Part shown: positions 32,992 to 41,922 of the stretch, one piece after another
Layout: the number at the start of each line of letters is the position of its first letter
Numbering within the stretch: the stretch's first letter is position 1
Assembly: GCA_020438445.1 (NCBI GenBank)
Contig: JAGQUO010000006.1
Coordinates: 1-47,388 of the forward strand
From: Solirubrobacterales bacterium
GTDB taxonomy: Bacteria; Actinomycetota; Thermoleophilia; Solirubrobacterales; 70-9
Length of the DNA stretch: 47,388 nucleotides
Reading direction: 5' to 3'
Program-made: the position numbers and the translations under genes
The notes under the pieces: generated by a model
Database searches by the model: none
Told to the model about the DNA's origin: nothing
What the model saw: only the letters and a program-made list of their open reading frames with translations

Positions 32992-34541
32992 CTCGCCAGC
33001 TCCTCGACCACGCGCCGGAGGCTAGCGGCATCGATCCGCTGCCCGAACCTGACCTCGCCGGGAGCGGAGATCGTGACGAAGCCGATCCCCTCGGCGGTCC
33101 GCTTCTTGTCGCGGCCGACGGCGTCGAGGACCGCCTCGGCGTCGACGGCGGCGTCGAGCGACGTCGGCAGGCCGGCGCGGTCGAGCAGCGCGGCCACCTC
33201 CTGTCCGAGCCCCTCGGCGCCCGAGAGGCGCAGCGCCGCGACGAGGCCGATCGAGATCGCCTCCCCGTGGCGGTACCGCTCGTATCCGGTGGCCGCCTCG
33301 ATCCCGTGCCCGACGGTGTGACCGAGGTTGAGGACCGCGCGCAGGCCGGAATCGCGCTCGTCCGCGCCGACGACGCCGAGCTTGGTGGCGGCGCAATCGA
33401 AGACGAGCGGGGCGACCGAGTCGGCGTCCACGACCTCCAGATCGCGGACCCGCTCCCAGAGTGGCCCGCCGGCGATCAGCGCGGTCTTGACGACCTCGGC
33501 GAAGCCCGCGGCGAGCTCGGCCGCCGGCAGCGTCCGCAGTGCCTCGGGATCGGTGAGCACCGCCGCCGGCTGGTGGAAGCAGCCGACGTAGTTCTTGCCC
33601 TCCGGGAGGTCGACCCCGGTCTTCCCCCCGTACGCCGAGTCGACCTGCGCGACGAGGGTCGTCGGCACCTGGACGACCGGGATGCCGCGCTGGTAGACGG
33701 CGGCGCAGAAGCCGGCGAGGTCGCCGGCGACGCCGCCGCCGAACGCGAGCAGCGCATCCTCGCGGCGGACCCCGGCGCGGGCGAGCTCGCGGAGCAGCGC
33801 TTCGGCTCCACCGACCGTCTTCGCAGTCTCGCCGCCCGCGAACAGGACGGGCTCACCCTCGACGGCGGGCATGAGCCCGCCGGCGGCGGCGTACGCGTCG
33901 CGGTCGGCCATCCCGAAGAGGCGGACGCCGGGCCGGAGCGCGGGCGCATCGTCGAACAGGCGCGTCGCGCCGGGGCCGACCACGGCGGGCGCATCGCCCG
34001 AGGGCGTTCGCGACCAGTACATGCGGACCTCGGGGCGGTCGCGAAGCGCATCGAGCCAGGGGGCGGCCGCGAAGCCGATCTGCTCGCCCCCGGAAGGCAG
34101 CACGACCCGGCCGCAATCCTCGTAGAGGGGGCGACGGGCGCTCCAACGGCGCCGGAAGCCGTCGCGGTCGCGCGCAAGCGGGCGGTCGGTGCCGCTGGAG
34201 CGCTCCCAGGCGACCTCCTCCTCCACCCGGCACCAGGCGGTCACGTGGCCGGCCAGCGCCGCGCGGATACGCTCGCTCTCGACCGCACCGCCCCCGAGCG
34301 CGACGATCTCGCCGAAGCGGTCGAGGGCCTCGAGGACGACGCGCTCCTCGAGCTCGCGGAAGGCGGGCTCGCCGTGCTCGCGGAAGTAGCCGGAGATCGA
34401 GCCGCCCGGGATCTGCTCGGCGATCAACCGGTCGGTGTCGACGAAGCCCGTCCCGAGCGCGCGGGCGGCCCCGCGGGCCGCGGCGGACTTGCCGGCTCCC
34501 ATGAAGCCGATGAAGACGATCGAGGCGCGCTCAGCCGGCAA
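32988..34541 (-). CDS. aroKB: fused shikimate kinase / 3-dehydroquinate synthase
   Basis: 517-residue bifunctional protein. Residues 1-165 are shikimate kinase: Walker A GFMGAGKS (12-19), FVDTDRLIAEQIPGGSISGYF, FRELEERVVLEAL, and the lid with DRPLARDRDGFRRRW. From about residue 170 to the end is NAD- and zinc-dependent 3-dehydroquinate synthase: FGGGVAGDLAGFCAAVYQRGIPVVQVPTTLVAQVDSAYGGKTGVDLPEGKNYVG, ELAAGFAEVVKTALI, NLGHTVGHGIEAATGY, HGEAISIGLVAA, RDKKRT. Both active sites look intact. The start is TTG at 34541, 11 bases inside the aroC 3' end. It provides two non-consecutive pathway steps in one chain. Confidence 0.93.
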   Translation of the reverse strand: MPAERASIVFIGFMGAGKSAAARGAARALGTGFVDTDRLIAEQIPGGSISGYFREHGEPAFRELEERVVLEALDRFGEIVALGGGAVESERIRAALAGHVTAWCRVEEEVAWERSSGTDRPLARDRDGFRRRWSARRPLYEDCGRVVLPSGGEQIGFAAAPWLDALRDRPEVRMYWSRTPSGDAPAVVGPGATRLFDDAPALRPGVRLFGMADRDAYAAAGGLMPAVEGEPVLFAGGETAKTVGGAEALLRELARAGVRREDALLAFGGGVAGDLAGFCAAVYQRGIPVVQVPTTLVAQVDSAYGGKTGVDLPEGKNYVGCFHQPAAVLTDPEALRTLPAAELAAGFAEVVKTALIAGGPLWERVRDLEVVDADSVAPLVFDCAATKLGVVGADERDSGLRAVLNLGHTVGHGIEAATGYERYRHGEAISIGLVAALRLSGAEGLGQEVAALLDRAGLPTSLDAAVDAEAVLDAVGRDKKRTAEGIGFVTISAPGEVRFGQRIDAASLRRVVEELAR

Positions 34542-35691
34542 TGCGCTGGCGGTAGGCGTCGATGGCGGCGCGCACGTCGTCGATGTGGTCGCCGCCGAAT
34601 TTCTCCCGGTAGGCGCGGGCGAGGGTGAGCGCCAGCATCGCCTCGCCGACGACGCCGGCGGCGGGGACGACGGTCGAATCGGTGCGCTCCTTGTGCGCCG
34701 CCTTGGGCTCCTTCGTGTGGACGTCGACCGAGCGCAGCGGCTTCGTCAGGGTCGAGATCGGCTTGATCGCGACCTGGACGATCAGGGTCTCGCCGTTGGT
34801 CATCCCGCCCTCGAGCCCGCCGGCGCGGTTCGTCTCGCGGTGGTAGCCGCGCTCGGGCGAGTGGAAGATCTCGTCGTGGGCCTCCGAGCCGGGACTCGCC
34901 GCGACCTCCCAGGCCGGGCCGATGCTGACGCCCTTGACCGACTGGATCGAGACCATCGCCTGCGCGATCCGGCCGTCGAGCCGCTCGTTCCAGGCGATGT
35001 GAGAGCCGAGCCCGGGAACGAGGCCCCAGGCGCGAGCCTCGAACGTGCCGCCGAGGCTCTCGTTCTCCTTGCGGAGCCGGTTGATCTCCTCGACCATGGC
35101 CGCCGACGCGTCCGCGTCGAGGCAGCGGACCGGGTCGTCGTCGACGCCGTCGAAGTCGGCGGGCTCGAGGTCGGCCGGCGCGGGAGCGTCGACCCCGGCG
35201 ATCCGGGTGACGTGGCTGCGGACGGTCACCCCGACCGCCGCGAGGAACTGGCGGGCGAGTGCGCCGGCGGCGACGCGAGCCGCAGTCTCGCGGGCGCTCG
35301 CCCGCTCGAGCACGTTCCGCGCGTCCTCGAAGCCGTACTTGAGCAGTCCCGGCAGGTCGGCGTGGCCGGGCCGCGGCAGATGGACCTGCTGGACGCCCTC
35401 GCCGCTCTCCCACGGCCCCATCCGCTCGACCCAGTTCTCGTAGTCGCGGTTGGCGACCAGAAGGGCGATCGGGCTTCCCAGGGTCTTTCCGTGGCGAACG
35501 CCGGAGCGGACCTCCGCGGTGTCCTTCTCGATCTTCATCCGCCCGCCGCGGCCATGACCGAGCTGACGGCGTGCCATGTCCCGATCGAGCCCCTCGCGAT
35601 CGAGCTCGAGGCCCGCGGGCATGCCCTCGACGATCGTCGTCAGTCCCGGGCCGTGGGACTCACCGGCGGTTACGAAATCGAAACGGGCCAT
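34531..35691 (-). CDS. aroC: chorismate synthase
   Basis: 386-residue FMN-dependent enzyme turning EPSP into chorismate, the last common step of aromatic biosynthesis. Signatures seen are FDFVTAGESHGPGLTTIVEGMPAG, MARRQLGHGRGGRMKIEKDTAEVRSGVRHGKTLGSPIAL, RPGHADLPGLLKYGFEDARNVLERASARETAARVAAGA, SVKGVSIG, and NRAGGLEGGMTNGETLIVQVAIKPISTL. Full length. First gene of the aroC-aroKB-aroQ-peptidase run. The 81-base gap to the upstream pilus gene has no recognisable terminator, so read-through from the pilus locus is possible. Confidence 0.96.
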   Translation of the reverse strand: MARFDFVTAGESHGPGLTTIVEGMPAGLELDREGLDRDMARRQLGHGRGGRMKIEKDTAEVRSGVRHGKTLGSPIALLVANRDYENWVERMGPWESGEGVQQVHLPRPGHADLPGLLKYGFEDARNVLERASARETAARVAAGALARQFLAAVGVTVRSHVTRIAGVDAPAPADLEPADFDGVDDDPVRCLDADASAAMVEEINRLRKENESLGGTFEARAWGLVPGLGSHIAWNERLDGRIAQAMVSIQSVKGVSIGPAWEVAASPGSEAHDEIFHSPERGYHRETNRAGGLEGGMTNGETLIVQVAIKPISTLTKPLRSVDVHTKEPKAAHKERTDSTVVPAAGVVGEAMLALTLARAYREKFGGDHIDDVRAAIDAYRQRIAG

Positions 35692-35772
35692 CGCGGGTTA
35701 AGGCTAGCCGCGCGGGAAGGGCCAAGCCGCGTGGTCGCCATCGCGCGCAAGCCGGGCTCCCGGCGCGGGGGC

Positions 35773-36609
35773 TCAGCCGTTCGGCGCGTCGAAGGGGACC
35801 ACCGTCTTGTTGATGGCCAGCAGCTCGAGGCGGTACACGTCCAGGTTCTTGCCGTAGTAGAGCTTCTGGAGGTCGCCGACCTCCATGGTCAGGTACTGAC
35901 AGTCGTCGTGGCTGGGCATGCACTCACCATCACCCTGCGTGCCCTCCGTGTCGGGCGAGAAGGCGAAGCTGGCCCGTGTCTCGTCACTGCCGACGAACTG
36001 CACGACCGGGCTCTTCTTGCCGGGAAGGAGCGCCAGCGGCTCGACGTCCTTGAGGACCTTGGTCTTGCCGGAGCGGCCGACCCGGACGTCGATGGTGAAC
36101 TTGACCTGCTTCTCCTTGGGCGGTTTGGTGCCACCGCCGGGGGACCCGCCGCCGGAGCTGTCCGGGGCCGGCGTCGAGGAAGAGGACGAGGACGAGCTCG
36201 AGGATGTGCCGGAGGTACTGGTCGAAGCCGAGGTCGTCGCCGTGGACGAGCCGCCGCCGCCGGAGCCGCCGCCGCTCCCGTCGCCGCCGCCCTTGCCCTT
36301 GCCGTTGTCCACCGACTGCTGGATGAACGGGTTGCGCCCGTTCTTGCCGTTCAGGCGCTTGCGGTAGTTGCGAAGGCCGGGAACGTCGGCGAGGACGACG
36401 GGCTGGACCTCCTCGGCCCCGCTCATCGAGGCCGGAGCGGTCGGCACCGGTGCCGCCGAGGAACCGGAGCCGGAATCGGAGGAGCCGCCGGAACCGAGCA
36501 GGATCGGGACCGCGACGATCGCGGCGAGCAGAGCGATCGCGGGGATCAGCAGGTTGCGGTCCCGGAGGTCCTGGGCCAGGTTCCTGCCGAGCTCGGACAC
36601 GCGGTTCAC
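35773..36609 (-). CDS. PilP-position membrane protein with a Ser/Gly-rich linker
   Basis: 278-residue protein at the place of PilP in a pilMNOP operon; sequence resemblance to PilP is weak. One N-terminal TM (LLIPAIALLAAIVAVPILLG) is followed by a Ser/Gly region, a short NPF-containing segment (KNGRNPFIQQSVD), a long Gly/Ser/Thr tract (about residues 95-160, including ten Ser in a row), and a C-terminal beta domain (VKFTIDVRVGRSGKTKVLKDVEPLALLPGKKSPVVQFVGSDETRASF) with a likely disulfide (CMPSHDDCQ). It probably sits in the cell envelope and links the PilNO complex outward. The ATG overlaps the pilO stop by 4 bases. Confidence 0.75.
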   Translation of the reverse strand: MNRVSELGRNLAQDLRDRNLLIPAIALLAAIVAVPILLGSGGSSDSGSGSSAAPVPTAPASMSGAEEVQPVVLADVPGLRNYRKRLNGKNGRNPFIQQSVDNGKGKGGGDGSGGGSGGGGSSTATTSASTSTSGTSSSSSSSSSSTPAPDSSGGGSPGGGTKPPKEKQVKFTIDVRVGRSGKTKVLKDVEPLALLPGKKSPVVQFVGSDETRASFAFSPDTEGTQGDGECMPSHDDCQYLTMEVGDLQKLYYGKNLDVYRLELLAINKTVVPFDAPNG

Positions 36610-37487
36610 GGCGACACCGCCGCGGTGCTCGGGACCGACGAAGAGGACGTGGAGGTCGAGGTCACGGTGCTCGAGGAGTCGCCGACCGGGGACGGGCCCG
36701 CCGGGGTGGCGCCGTTCTCGAGGCCCTGGTCACCCGGGACCACGTACGTGTTGACCGACATGCTCGACTGCACCAGCGGGAACCCGTGGATCGGATCGCC
36801 GACCATCGCGAACCCGTTGATCGTCATCAGCCGGCCGTCGACCTTCGGGTCCCCCTGACCGTCGTTGACCACGTCGACGCTCTTGTCGAGCTCGGCGAAG
36901 AAGTCCGCCATGTCGAAGAAGCTGCCGCTGAACCGGAGCTTGTACGGCATGACCGGCAGACCGGCCGAGCCGACCGTCGCGCCGATCGGCAGCGTCGCCG
37001 CCTCGGTCTCGGTCGCCGTCACCGGCGCCGTCGTGGTCGTCGTGGTCGTGGTCGAGTCCGTCGCGGTGTCGCCGGACGAGCCCGAGTCGGTGGACGAGGA
37101 GTCCGTCGTGGTGGTGCCGGTGCTCGCCGGGGGGGCGGCGGCCTCAGCCGCGGCCCCATCGTCGGCGACCTCGAAGGAGCGGAAATGCACGTCGGTCGCG
37201 TCGCCCGCCTGCGTCAGGTCGTAGATCAGCGTCGCCTGATCGCTGTCCTCGGGGACGGCGCTGCCCATCGAGACGATCTGCGCGTAGTTGCGCGGGAACG
37301 ACTTCCGGGCGGCCTCGGCGGTCGCGACCTGCGCCTCCGCGTCGGAGACGCGCGACTCCAGCGTCGCGATCTCGTCGTCGAGCTCACCGATCTGCTTCTG
37401 CTTGGGGGAGATCGCGAGCAGGTAGAAGCCGACCACCAGCGCGATCACCGGGAGCACGAGCAGGATCATGCGGTCGCTCTTCTTCAC
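36606..37487 (-). CDS. pilO: type IV pilus alignment protein PilO-like
   Basis: 293-residue bitopic membrane protein. A short cytoplasmic start (VKKSDR) precedes one TM (MILLVLPVIALVVGFYLLAI). A coiled coil (QIGELDDEIATLESRVSDAEAQVATAEAARKSF) and a PilO-like alpha/beta domain follow, with the second half around LPVMPYKLRFSGSFFDMADFFAELDKSV. The two halves are separated by an unusual Thr/Ser-rich insert (about residues 120-155, with eight Thr in a row), and the C-terminus is Ser/Thr-rich too. The start is GTG at 37487, one base after the pilN stop and preceded by GGAGG; the longer upstream frame is shadow coding. Confidence 0.85.
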   Translation of the reverse strand: MKKSDRMILLVLPVIALVVGFYLLAISPKQKQIGELDDEIATLESRVSDAEAQVATAEAARKSFPRNYAQIVSMGSAVPEDSDQATLIYDLTQAGDATDVHFRSFEVADDGAAAEAAAPPASTGTTTTDSSSTDSGSSGDTATDSTTTTTTTTAPVTATETEAATLPIGATVGSAGLPVMPYKLRFSGSFFDMADFFAELDKSVDVVNDGQGDPKVDGRLMTINGFAMVGDPIHGFPLVQSSMSVNTYVVPGDQGLENGATPAGPSPVGDSSSTVTSTSTSSSSVPSTAAVSP

Positions 37488-37488
37488 C

Positions 37489-38319
37489 TCAGCCTCCGGG
37501 CACCAGGTTCGTGGCCTTCTCGGCCTTGGCCTTCGCGTCGTCGACCGACTGCTGCTCGCTCGTCGTCGTCTCCGACGAAGAGGAGGTCGAAGCGGAGGCC
37601 GGCGCGGTGCCGTCCGCCGGCGGGACGGCCGGCGGCACGTCGGCGCCGACCGCCGGGACGGCGTCGAAGGCGGCGACGGCCTGGAAGCCCGGCGCCGAGC
37701 GCGGGCAGTCGCCACCCGTGTCGACGGAATCGGAGCTGTCGCTCGATGCCGTCGAGTCGCTGGTCGTGTCGGACTTGATGCCGTTGGCCGCCGTCACCCG
37801 CGTCACGCCGTCGATGTCGTGCAGTGCCGCGATCAGCTTCGCGATCGCCGGCTGGGAGCGCGCGCACCCGACGAGCTCGAGCGCCGGTCCGGGGACGGAC
37901 GTCCGCAGGCCGATCGCCGCGCCGTCATCGATCTGGACCTCCGGGGAGACGGTGCCGGTCAGGTTCGAGAGCCAGACCTGCTTGGGGATGACGAGCGAGA
38001 GCTCGCGGATGACCCGCTCCCAGTCGAAGCGGCTCTTGGCGAGCGAGTCGATCGTCGCCGCACGCGACTCCCGCATCTGCTGGAAGCTCACGTAGGAGGC
38101 CAGGCCCTCGGCCCGCGCCTCGGCCTCGACCGCCTGCGCTTCGAGGCTGTCGACCTCTGCCTGCTTGTCGTCGACCTTGTTGCCGAGCAGGACGATCGCG
38201 CTGACAGCGACCAGGACGACGGCGAGCACGCCGACGACGAGGTAGGAGAGCACCCCGGTCCGGCTGGGCGCCGTACTGCCGCGGCGCTCCTCGGGCGGAA
38301 TCAGGTTGACCGGGCGCAT
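37489..38319 (-). CDS. pilN: type IV pilus assembly protein PilN-like
   Basis: 276-residue bitopic protein. The N-terminal cytoplasmic PilM-binding peptide is seen as MRPVNLIPPEERRG (the conserved NLLP-type motif). One TM follows (LVVGVLAVVLVAVSAIVLL), then a coiled coil (VDDKQAEVDSLEAQAVEAEARAEGL) and a fimbrial assembly domain (FDWERVIRELSLVIPKQVWLSNLTG). The C-terminal third is Ser/Thr/Ala-rich (about residues 185-265) with two Cys flanking. It couples cytoplasmic PilM to PilO at the membrane. The start is 3 bases after the pilM stop. Confidence 0.9.
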   Translation of the reverse strand: MRPVNLIPPEERRGSTAPSRTGVLSYLVVGVLAVVLVAVSAIVLLGNKVDDKQAEVDSLEAQAVEAEARAEGLASYVSFQQMRESRAATIDSLAKSRFDWERVIRELSLVIPKQVWLSNLTGTVSPEVQIDDGAAIGLRTSVPGPALELVGCARSQPAIAKLIAALHDIDGVTRVTAANGIKSDTTSDSTASSDSSDSVDTGGDCPRSAPGFQAVAAFDAVPAVGADVPPAVPPADGTAPASASTSSSSETTTSEQQSVDDAKAKAEKATNLVPGG

Positions 38320-38322
38320 CGG

Positions 38323-39441
38323 CTACTCCTCCAGCCCCAGCCCGAACGGAAGCGTGAGCCGCGCGGCGTCGGCCGCGTCGAGGCCGGCGAGCGCGGGCGG
38401 GCGACCGACTCGGATCGCGTAGCCGAGCAGCTGCTCGAGGCGAGCCGGGACCCCGGCGATCACGGCACCGGGCCCGCAGACCACGATCTCCTCGATCGAC
38501 ACGGCGCCCTCCTGGGTGCCGTAGTAGTCGAGCGAAAGGCGCATCTCGTCGGCGAGCTTGGCGACGCCGTCCTCGAGCGACTCGCGGGTCGCCTGGACGA
38601 TCGCGGGATCGCCCTCGACAGTCTCGACCGGCGCCTCGACGCCGACGTGGCCGAGCCACTGACGGGCGTGCTCGAGCGTCAGCTCGCGGCGCTCGGCGAG
38701 GCGCTGAGCAATGCCCTCGATCCCGAACGTCGAGACCCGGGTGAACAGGCAGTCGCCCTCGCGGGCCACCGCGAGGTTCGTGTTGTCGCCGAGGGAGCAG
38801 AAGAGCTTCGCCTGGCTGACCGGGGCCGGCGCCGTCGCGTCGGCGTCCGCCGCAGCTGCGGGATCGGACGCGACCGGCTGGATCCCGTCGGTGTCCTTGC
38901 TGAGCGCGCGGATCAGGCCGAAGGCGGAGACGTCGAGGCCGACCGGCCGCAGCCCGGCGTCGCGGACGACCCGAACCAGGTCGCCGACCATCTCGCGGCG
39001 CGCGGCGACGACGACCACGTCCATCTTCCCCTCGGCGCGCAACTCCGGGTTCGGCCGCAGGCGCTGCCAGTCGAAAACGGACTGCTCCAGCGGCATCGCC
39101 AGGTCCTCCTGCGCCTGGAAGCGAACGGCGGCGTCGAGCTCCTTGTCGTCGTCGATGAAGGGAAGGCGAAGGGTGCGGACGACGACGCGCTGGTTCGCGA
39201 TCCCGACCCGGACGTTGCGGGGCAGCTTGTGCTCGGCGAAGAGCTCCTTGATCGCCCCGGAGAGCGCCTCGCTGTCGCTGACCTCACCCTCCCGGGTGGC
39301 GCCGGGCGGGATCGCCGCCACGCCCGAGCGCCCGAGGCTGATGTCGCCGTTGGTGACGACCTCGGTCGCGGCGACGGTCGCGGCTTCGATATCGAGGCCG
39401 ACGATCGAGTTGATCTTGCGGGCGCCCAGCGACAGTGCCAT
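38323..39441 (-). CDS. pilM: type IV pilus assembly ATPase-like protein PilM
   Basis: 372-residue actin-fold cytoplasmic protein that binds the PilN N-terminus. It starts IVGLDIEAATVAATEVV (phosphate-1 strand), with RVGIANQRVVVRTLRLPFIDDDKELDAAVRFQAQEDLAMPLEQSVFDWQ, VVVVAARREMVGDLVRVVRDAGLRPVGLDVSAFGLIRAL, TNLAVAREGDCLFTRVSTFGIEGI, and the late EEIVVCGPGAVIAGVPARLEQLLG as in PilM. A short Ala/Asp-rich insert (SDPAAAADADATAPAP) interrupts the middle. First of the pilM-N-O-P set; 77 bases separate it from pilD. Confidence 0.93.
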   Translation of the reverse strand: MALSLGARKINSIVGLDIEAATVAATEVVTNGDISLGRSGVAAIPPGATREGEVSDSEALSGAIKELFAEHKLPRNVRVGIANQRVVVRTLRLPFIDDDKELDAAVRFQAQEDLAMPLEQSVFDWQRLRPNPELRAEGKMDVVVVAARREMVGDLVRVVRDAGLRPVGLDVSAFGLIRALSKDTDGIQPVASDPAAAADADATAPAPVSQAKLFCSLGDNTNLAVAREGDCLFTRVSTFGIEGIAQRLAERRELTLEHARQWLGHVGVEAPVETVEGDPAIVQATRESLEDGVAKLADEMRLSLDYYGTQEGAVSIEEIVVCGPGAVIAGVPARLEQLLGYAIRVGRPPALAGLDAADAARLTLPFGLGLEE

Positions 39442-39518
39442 GCCCGGAACTCATCGGCCGCTGCCGCCACTCCCTTGAATCGCGGGCGCGGCGCGGCAAA
39501 CGCATTTCATCCGGCGTC

Positions 39519-40283
39519 TCAGCCGCTGAAGAACGAATCCACGTACCAGTCGACCATCGCGTCGCCCGCGAACAGCGCGAGGACGCCGCCGAAGGCGAGA
39601 AACGGCCCGAACGGAACCGCCCGCTTGCGCGCCTCCGAGCCGTGCCTGGCGATCAACGCAACCCCGTACAGGGCGCCGGCCGCGAAGCCGATCAGAAGCG
39701 CCGGCGCGACCGCGCGACCGAGGAAGAGCCCCATCACGAAGGCGAGCTTGACGTCGCCCATCCCCATCCCCCGCGGGTAGGCCAGCGAGACGATCAGCAG
39801 CGCCCCGCCCGCTATCGCGGCGGCGAGCAGGTGCGGGCCGAGCTCGCCGGTGTCCCAGAGTGCGACCAGGGCGATCGCCGCAATCGCCGCGGGCCCGAGG
39901 ACTACGTTGGGGATGATCCGGTGCTCGAGGTCGGTCAGGGTGATGATCGCGAGCACGAACAGGAACGTGCAGGCGAGCGCCACCGCCGCTGCACCGTCGT
40001 CCTCGTAGGTGAGCCAGGAGGCGAGAAAGCCGAGCCCGAGGGCCGCCTCGGTCAGCGGATAGAGCGCGGGGATCCGTGCTCGGCAGTCGCGGCAGCGGCC
40101 GCGAAGCACGAGCCAGGAGAGGACCGGGACGTTGTCGCGGGCCGCGACCACCGCTCCGCAGGACTCGCAGTGCGAGCGACCGCCGAACGGCGACTCGTCG
40201 CGCGGGACGCGATAGGCGATGACCCCGGCGAAGCTGCCGAGCAGGAGCCCGAGCAGGGTGATGAGCACGGCGGCGACGATCAC
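39519..40283 (-). CDS. pilD: prepilin peptidase/N-methyltransferase PilD
   Basis: 254-residue polytopic membrane aspartyl protease that cleaves class III signal peptides and methylates the new N-terminus. The methyltransferase part carries two Cys pairs (HCESCG and GRCRDC). Catalytic Asp motifs are TDLEHRIIPN and GMGMGDVKL. The typical opening LLGLLLGSFAGVIAYRVPRDESPFGGRSHC and RARIPALYPLTEAALGLGFLA are present. The GTG start at 40283 fits the first TM. It processes the pilins encoded upstream in the same direction. Confidence 0.95.
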   Translation of the reverse strand: MIVAAVLITLLGLLLGSFAGVIAYRVPRDESPFGGRSHCESCGAVVAARDNVPVLSWLVLRGRCRDCRARIPALYPLTEAALGLGFLASWLTYEDDGAAAVALACTFLFVLAIITLTDLEHRIIPNVVLGPAAIAAIALVALWDTGELGPHLLAAAIAGGALLIVSLAYPRGMGMGDVKLAFVMGLFLGRAVAPALLIGFAAGALYGVALIARHGSEARKRAVPFGPFLAFGGVLALFAGDAMVDWYVDSFFSG

Positions 40284-40323
40284 GGGCCGGGGAAGCTATC
40301 CGCGGGGTCGGCGGCTGCCCCGT

Positions 40324-41922
40324 TCAGGGATCGATCGTCTGCCGCTGCATGTGCCAGGCCGACTCGACCGGATCGAGGAAGTGCGGCGGCGAGAGGTAGC
40401 GGAGGCGGTCGTCGTAGGTGTAGACCTTGTTGTAGCCCGAGTTGCCGACCGTGCCGACCGGCCCGCGGAACTTCTGCGAGATCGCGCCGTTGACGGTCAG
40501 GTTGCCCAGCTGGTTGCCGCAGTTGTAGTGGTCGACGATGAACGAGTGCTGGATCGAGAGCATCGCGGCGTCGATCCTCAGGTTCGACTGCGAGCCTGAT
40601 CCGTTGCTCGTGCCGTTGCAGTTGCTCGCCGACGTCGAGGAGTTCGACGGGCTGAGCGGGTGATAGACGCGGATGAAGTTGTTGGCGATCAGGCCGAGCA
40701 GCCCGTTTCCACTCGGGCTGCCGGAGCAGCTGCCGCGGCAGAGGTCGTTGTTGACGATGATGTCGTTCTCGGCCGCGATCGTGAGCTGGCCCGAGTAGTT
40801 GCCGGAGATGTAGACGTTCCCGCAAGCCGAGTTGCTCGGGTACATCGAGTTCGTGCTCACATAGGGCGAGTACGCGCTCGAACAGGCGCTCGAGGTGCTG
40901 TTCGCGATGTAGACGACGCCGCTGCTCGGGATCGGAACGGTGCTGGTCGATCCCGAATTGGTCGTCACCGTCATCTGCGTGCCGCTGAGGGCGATCCGCG
41001 TCTGGCCGGTGTAGACGGCGGCCCCGTCGACCGTCTTCAGGCTGTCGTTGGTGCTCGGCGGCGTCAGCACCGGGGCGTTCGTCAGATAGGTGCCGCGGAA
41101 GTTCGGGTTCGTGCTGCCGCAACCGCCCGAGCCGCGGTAGCCGGTGGGCGGCGAGCTGACCTCGATCAGGTCGCTCGGGCCGCGGCCGAAGGTCGGCGAA
41201 CCGCAGATGTTGAGCTCGTCGTTGGTGTGCAGCGGCCCGTTGATGTACTCGCCGCTCGCGAACACGATCTCGACGCACGGCAGGGTGCTGAACCGGCGGC
41301 CGTCGCGCCAGGTCTTCACGCACTGCTGGTAGGCCTGGTTGATCTGCGAGGAGGACCCGTAGGCGACCGGGTCGAGCGTCTCGTACTGCGTGAAGTAGAT
41401 GTAGTCGAGGAACGAGGCCCGCTTGAACGAGGCGACGATGCTCTGCTCGGTGTCGCCGGAGTATCCGGTCGAGCGGATCCGGAAGGTCCCGTTGGTGATC
41501 CCCCCGGACTGCTCGATCATGCTGTTGACCGGGTCGCTGGGGTTGCAGACGCTCTTGCCGGTCGCGGGAATCAGCTCGAGGGCGTAGCTGGCTCCGGTGT
41601 TGCCGGGCACGTTGCGGCGGTTCGCGGTCGAGCCGATGTTGTTGACCGCGTTCGGCGCCGGCACGTTGGTGCACTTCGCCCAGTAGCTGTTGTCCTTGTT
41701 GAGGTGGAACGAGTAGTCGGCGAGGCCGGCGCGGGCGGCCTCGTATGCCTTCTTCTGGTCGAGGTCGCGGCCGGTGATGTTGATGTCGCCGTTGACGGCG
41801 GTGACCGTCGCCGCCATCGCCAGGGTGACGACGAGCAGCGCGAGCATCGCCGTCGCCATCGTGAAGCCGTCCTCGGCTGCGGCCCGGCGACGTAATCCGG
41901 CGGCGAGATTCCTCAGGTGCAT
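40324..41922 (-). CDS. PilX-like large minor pilin
   Basis: 532-residue pilus-associated protein. The class III signal AAAEDGFTMATAMLALLVVTLAMAATVTAV has the Gly/Phe cleavage site but no Glu at +5, as in PilX/GspK-like subunits. KKAYEAARAGLADYSFHL is the conserved segment of PilX-type proteins. The large distal part is Ser/Asn/Thr-rich with about a dozen Cys and segments such as EIVFASGEYINGPLHTNDELNICG and LTIAAENDIIVNNDL, reminiscent of beta-helix-like pilus-tip proteins. It overlaps the preceding pilin gene by 10 bases. Probably part of the tip initiation complex. Confidence 0.82.
   Translation of the reverse strand: MHLRNLAAGLRRRAAAEDGFTMATAMLALLVVTLAMAATVTAVNGDINITGRDLDQKKAYEAARAGLADYSFHLNKDNSYWAKCTNVPAPNAVNNIGSTANRRNVPGNTGASYALELIPATGKSVCNPSDPVNSMIEQSGGITNGTFRIRSTGYSGDTEQSIVASFKRASFLDYIYFTQYETLDPVAYGSSSQINQAYQQCVKTWRDGRRFSTLPCVEIVFASGEYINGPLHTNDELNICGSPTFGRGPSDLIEVSSPPTGYRGSGGCGSTNPNFRGTYLTNAPVLTPPSTNDSLKTVDGAAVYTGQTRIALSGTQMTVTTNSGSTSTVPIPSSGVVYIANSTSSACSSAYSPYVSTNSMYPSNSACGNVYISGNYSGQLTIAAENDIIVNNDLCRGSCSGSPSGNGLLGLIANNFIRVYHPLSPSNSSTSASNCNGTSNGSGSQSNLRIDAAMLSIQHSFIVDHYNCGNQLGNLTVNGAISQKFRGPVGTVGNSGYNKVYTYDDRLRYLSPPHFLDPVESAWHMQRQTIDP

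Noticed and set aside
36170-36320. Simple repeat in the PilP-position gene mistaken for a DNA repeat or CRISPR-like array
   Set aside because: It is an in-frame Ser/Gly coding tract without constant repeat units or spacers.
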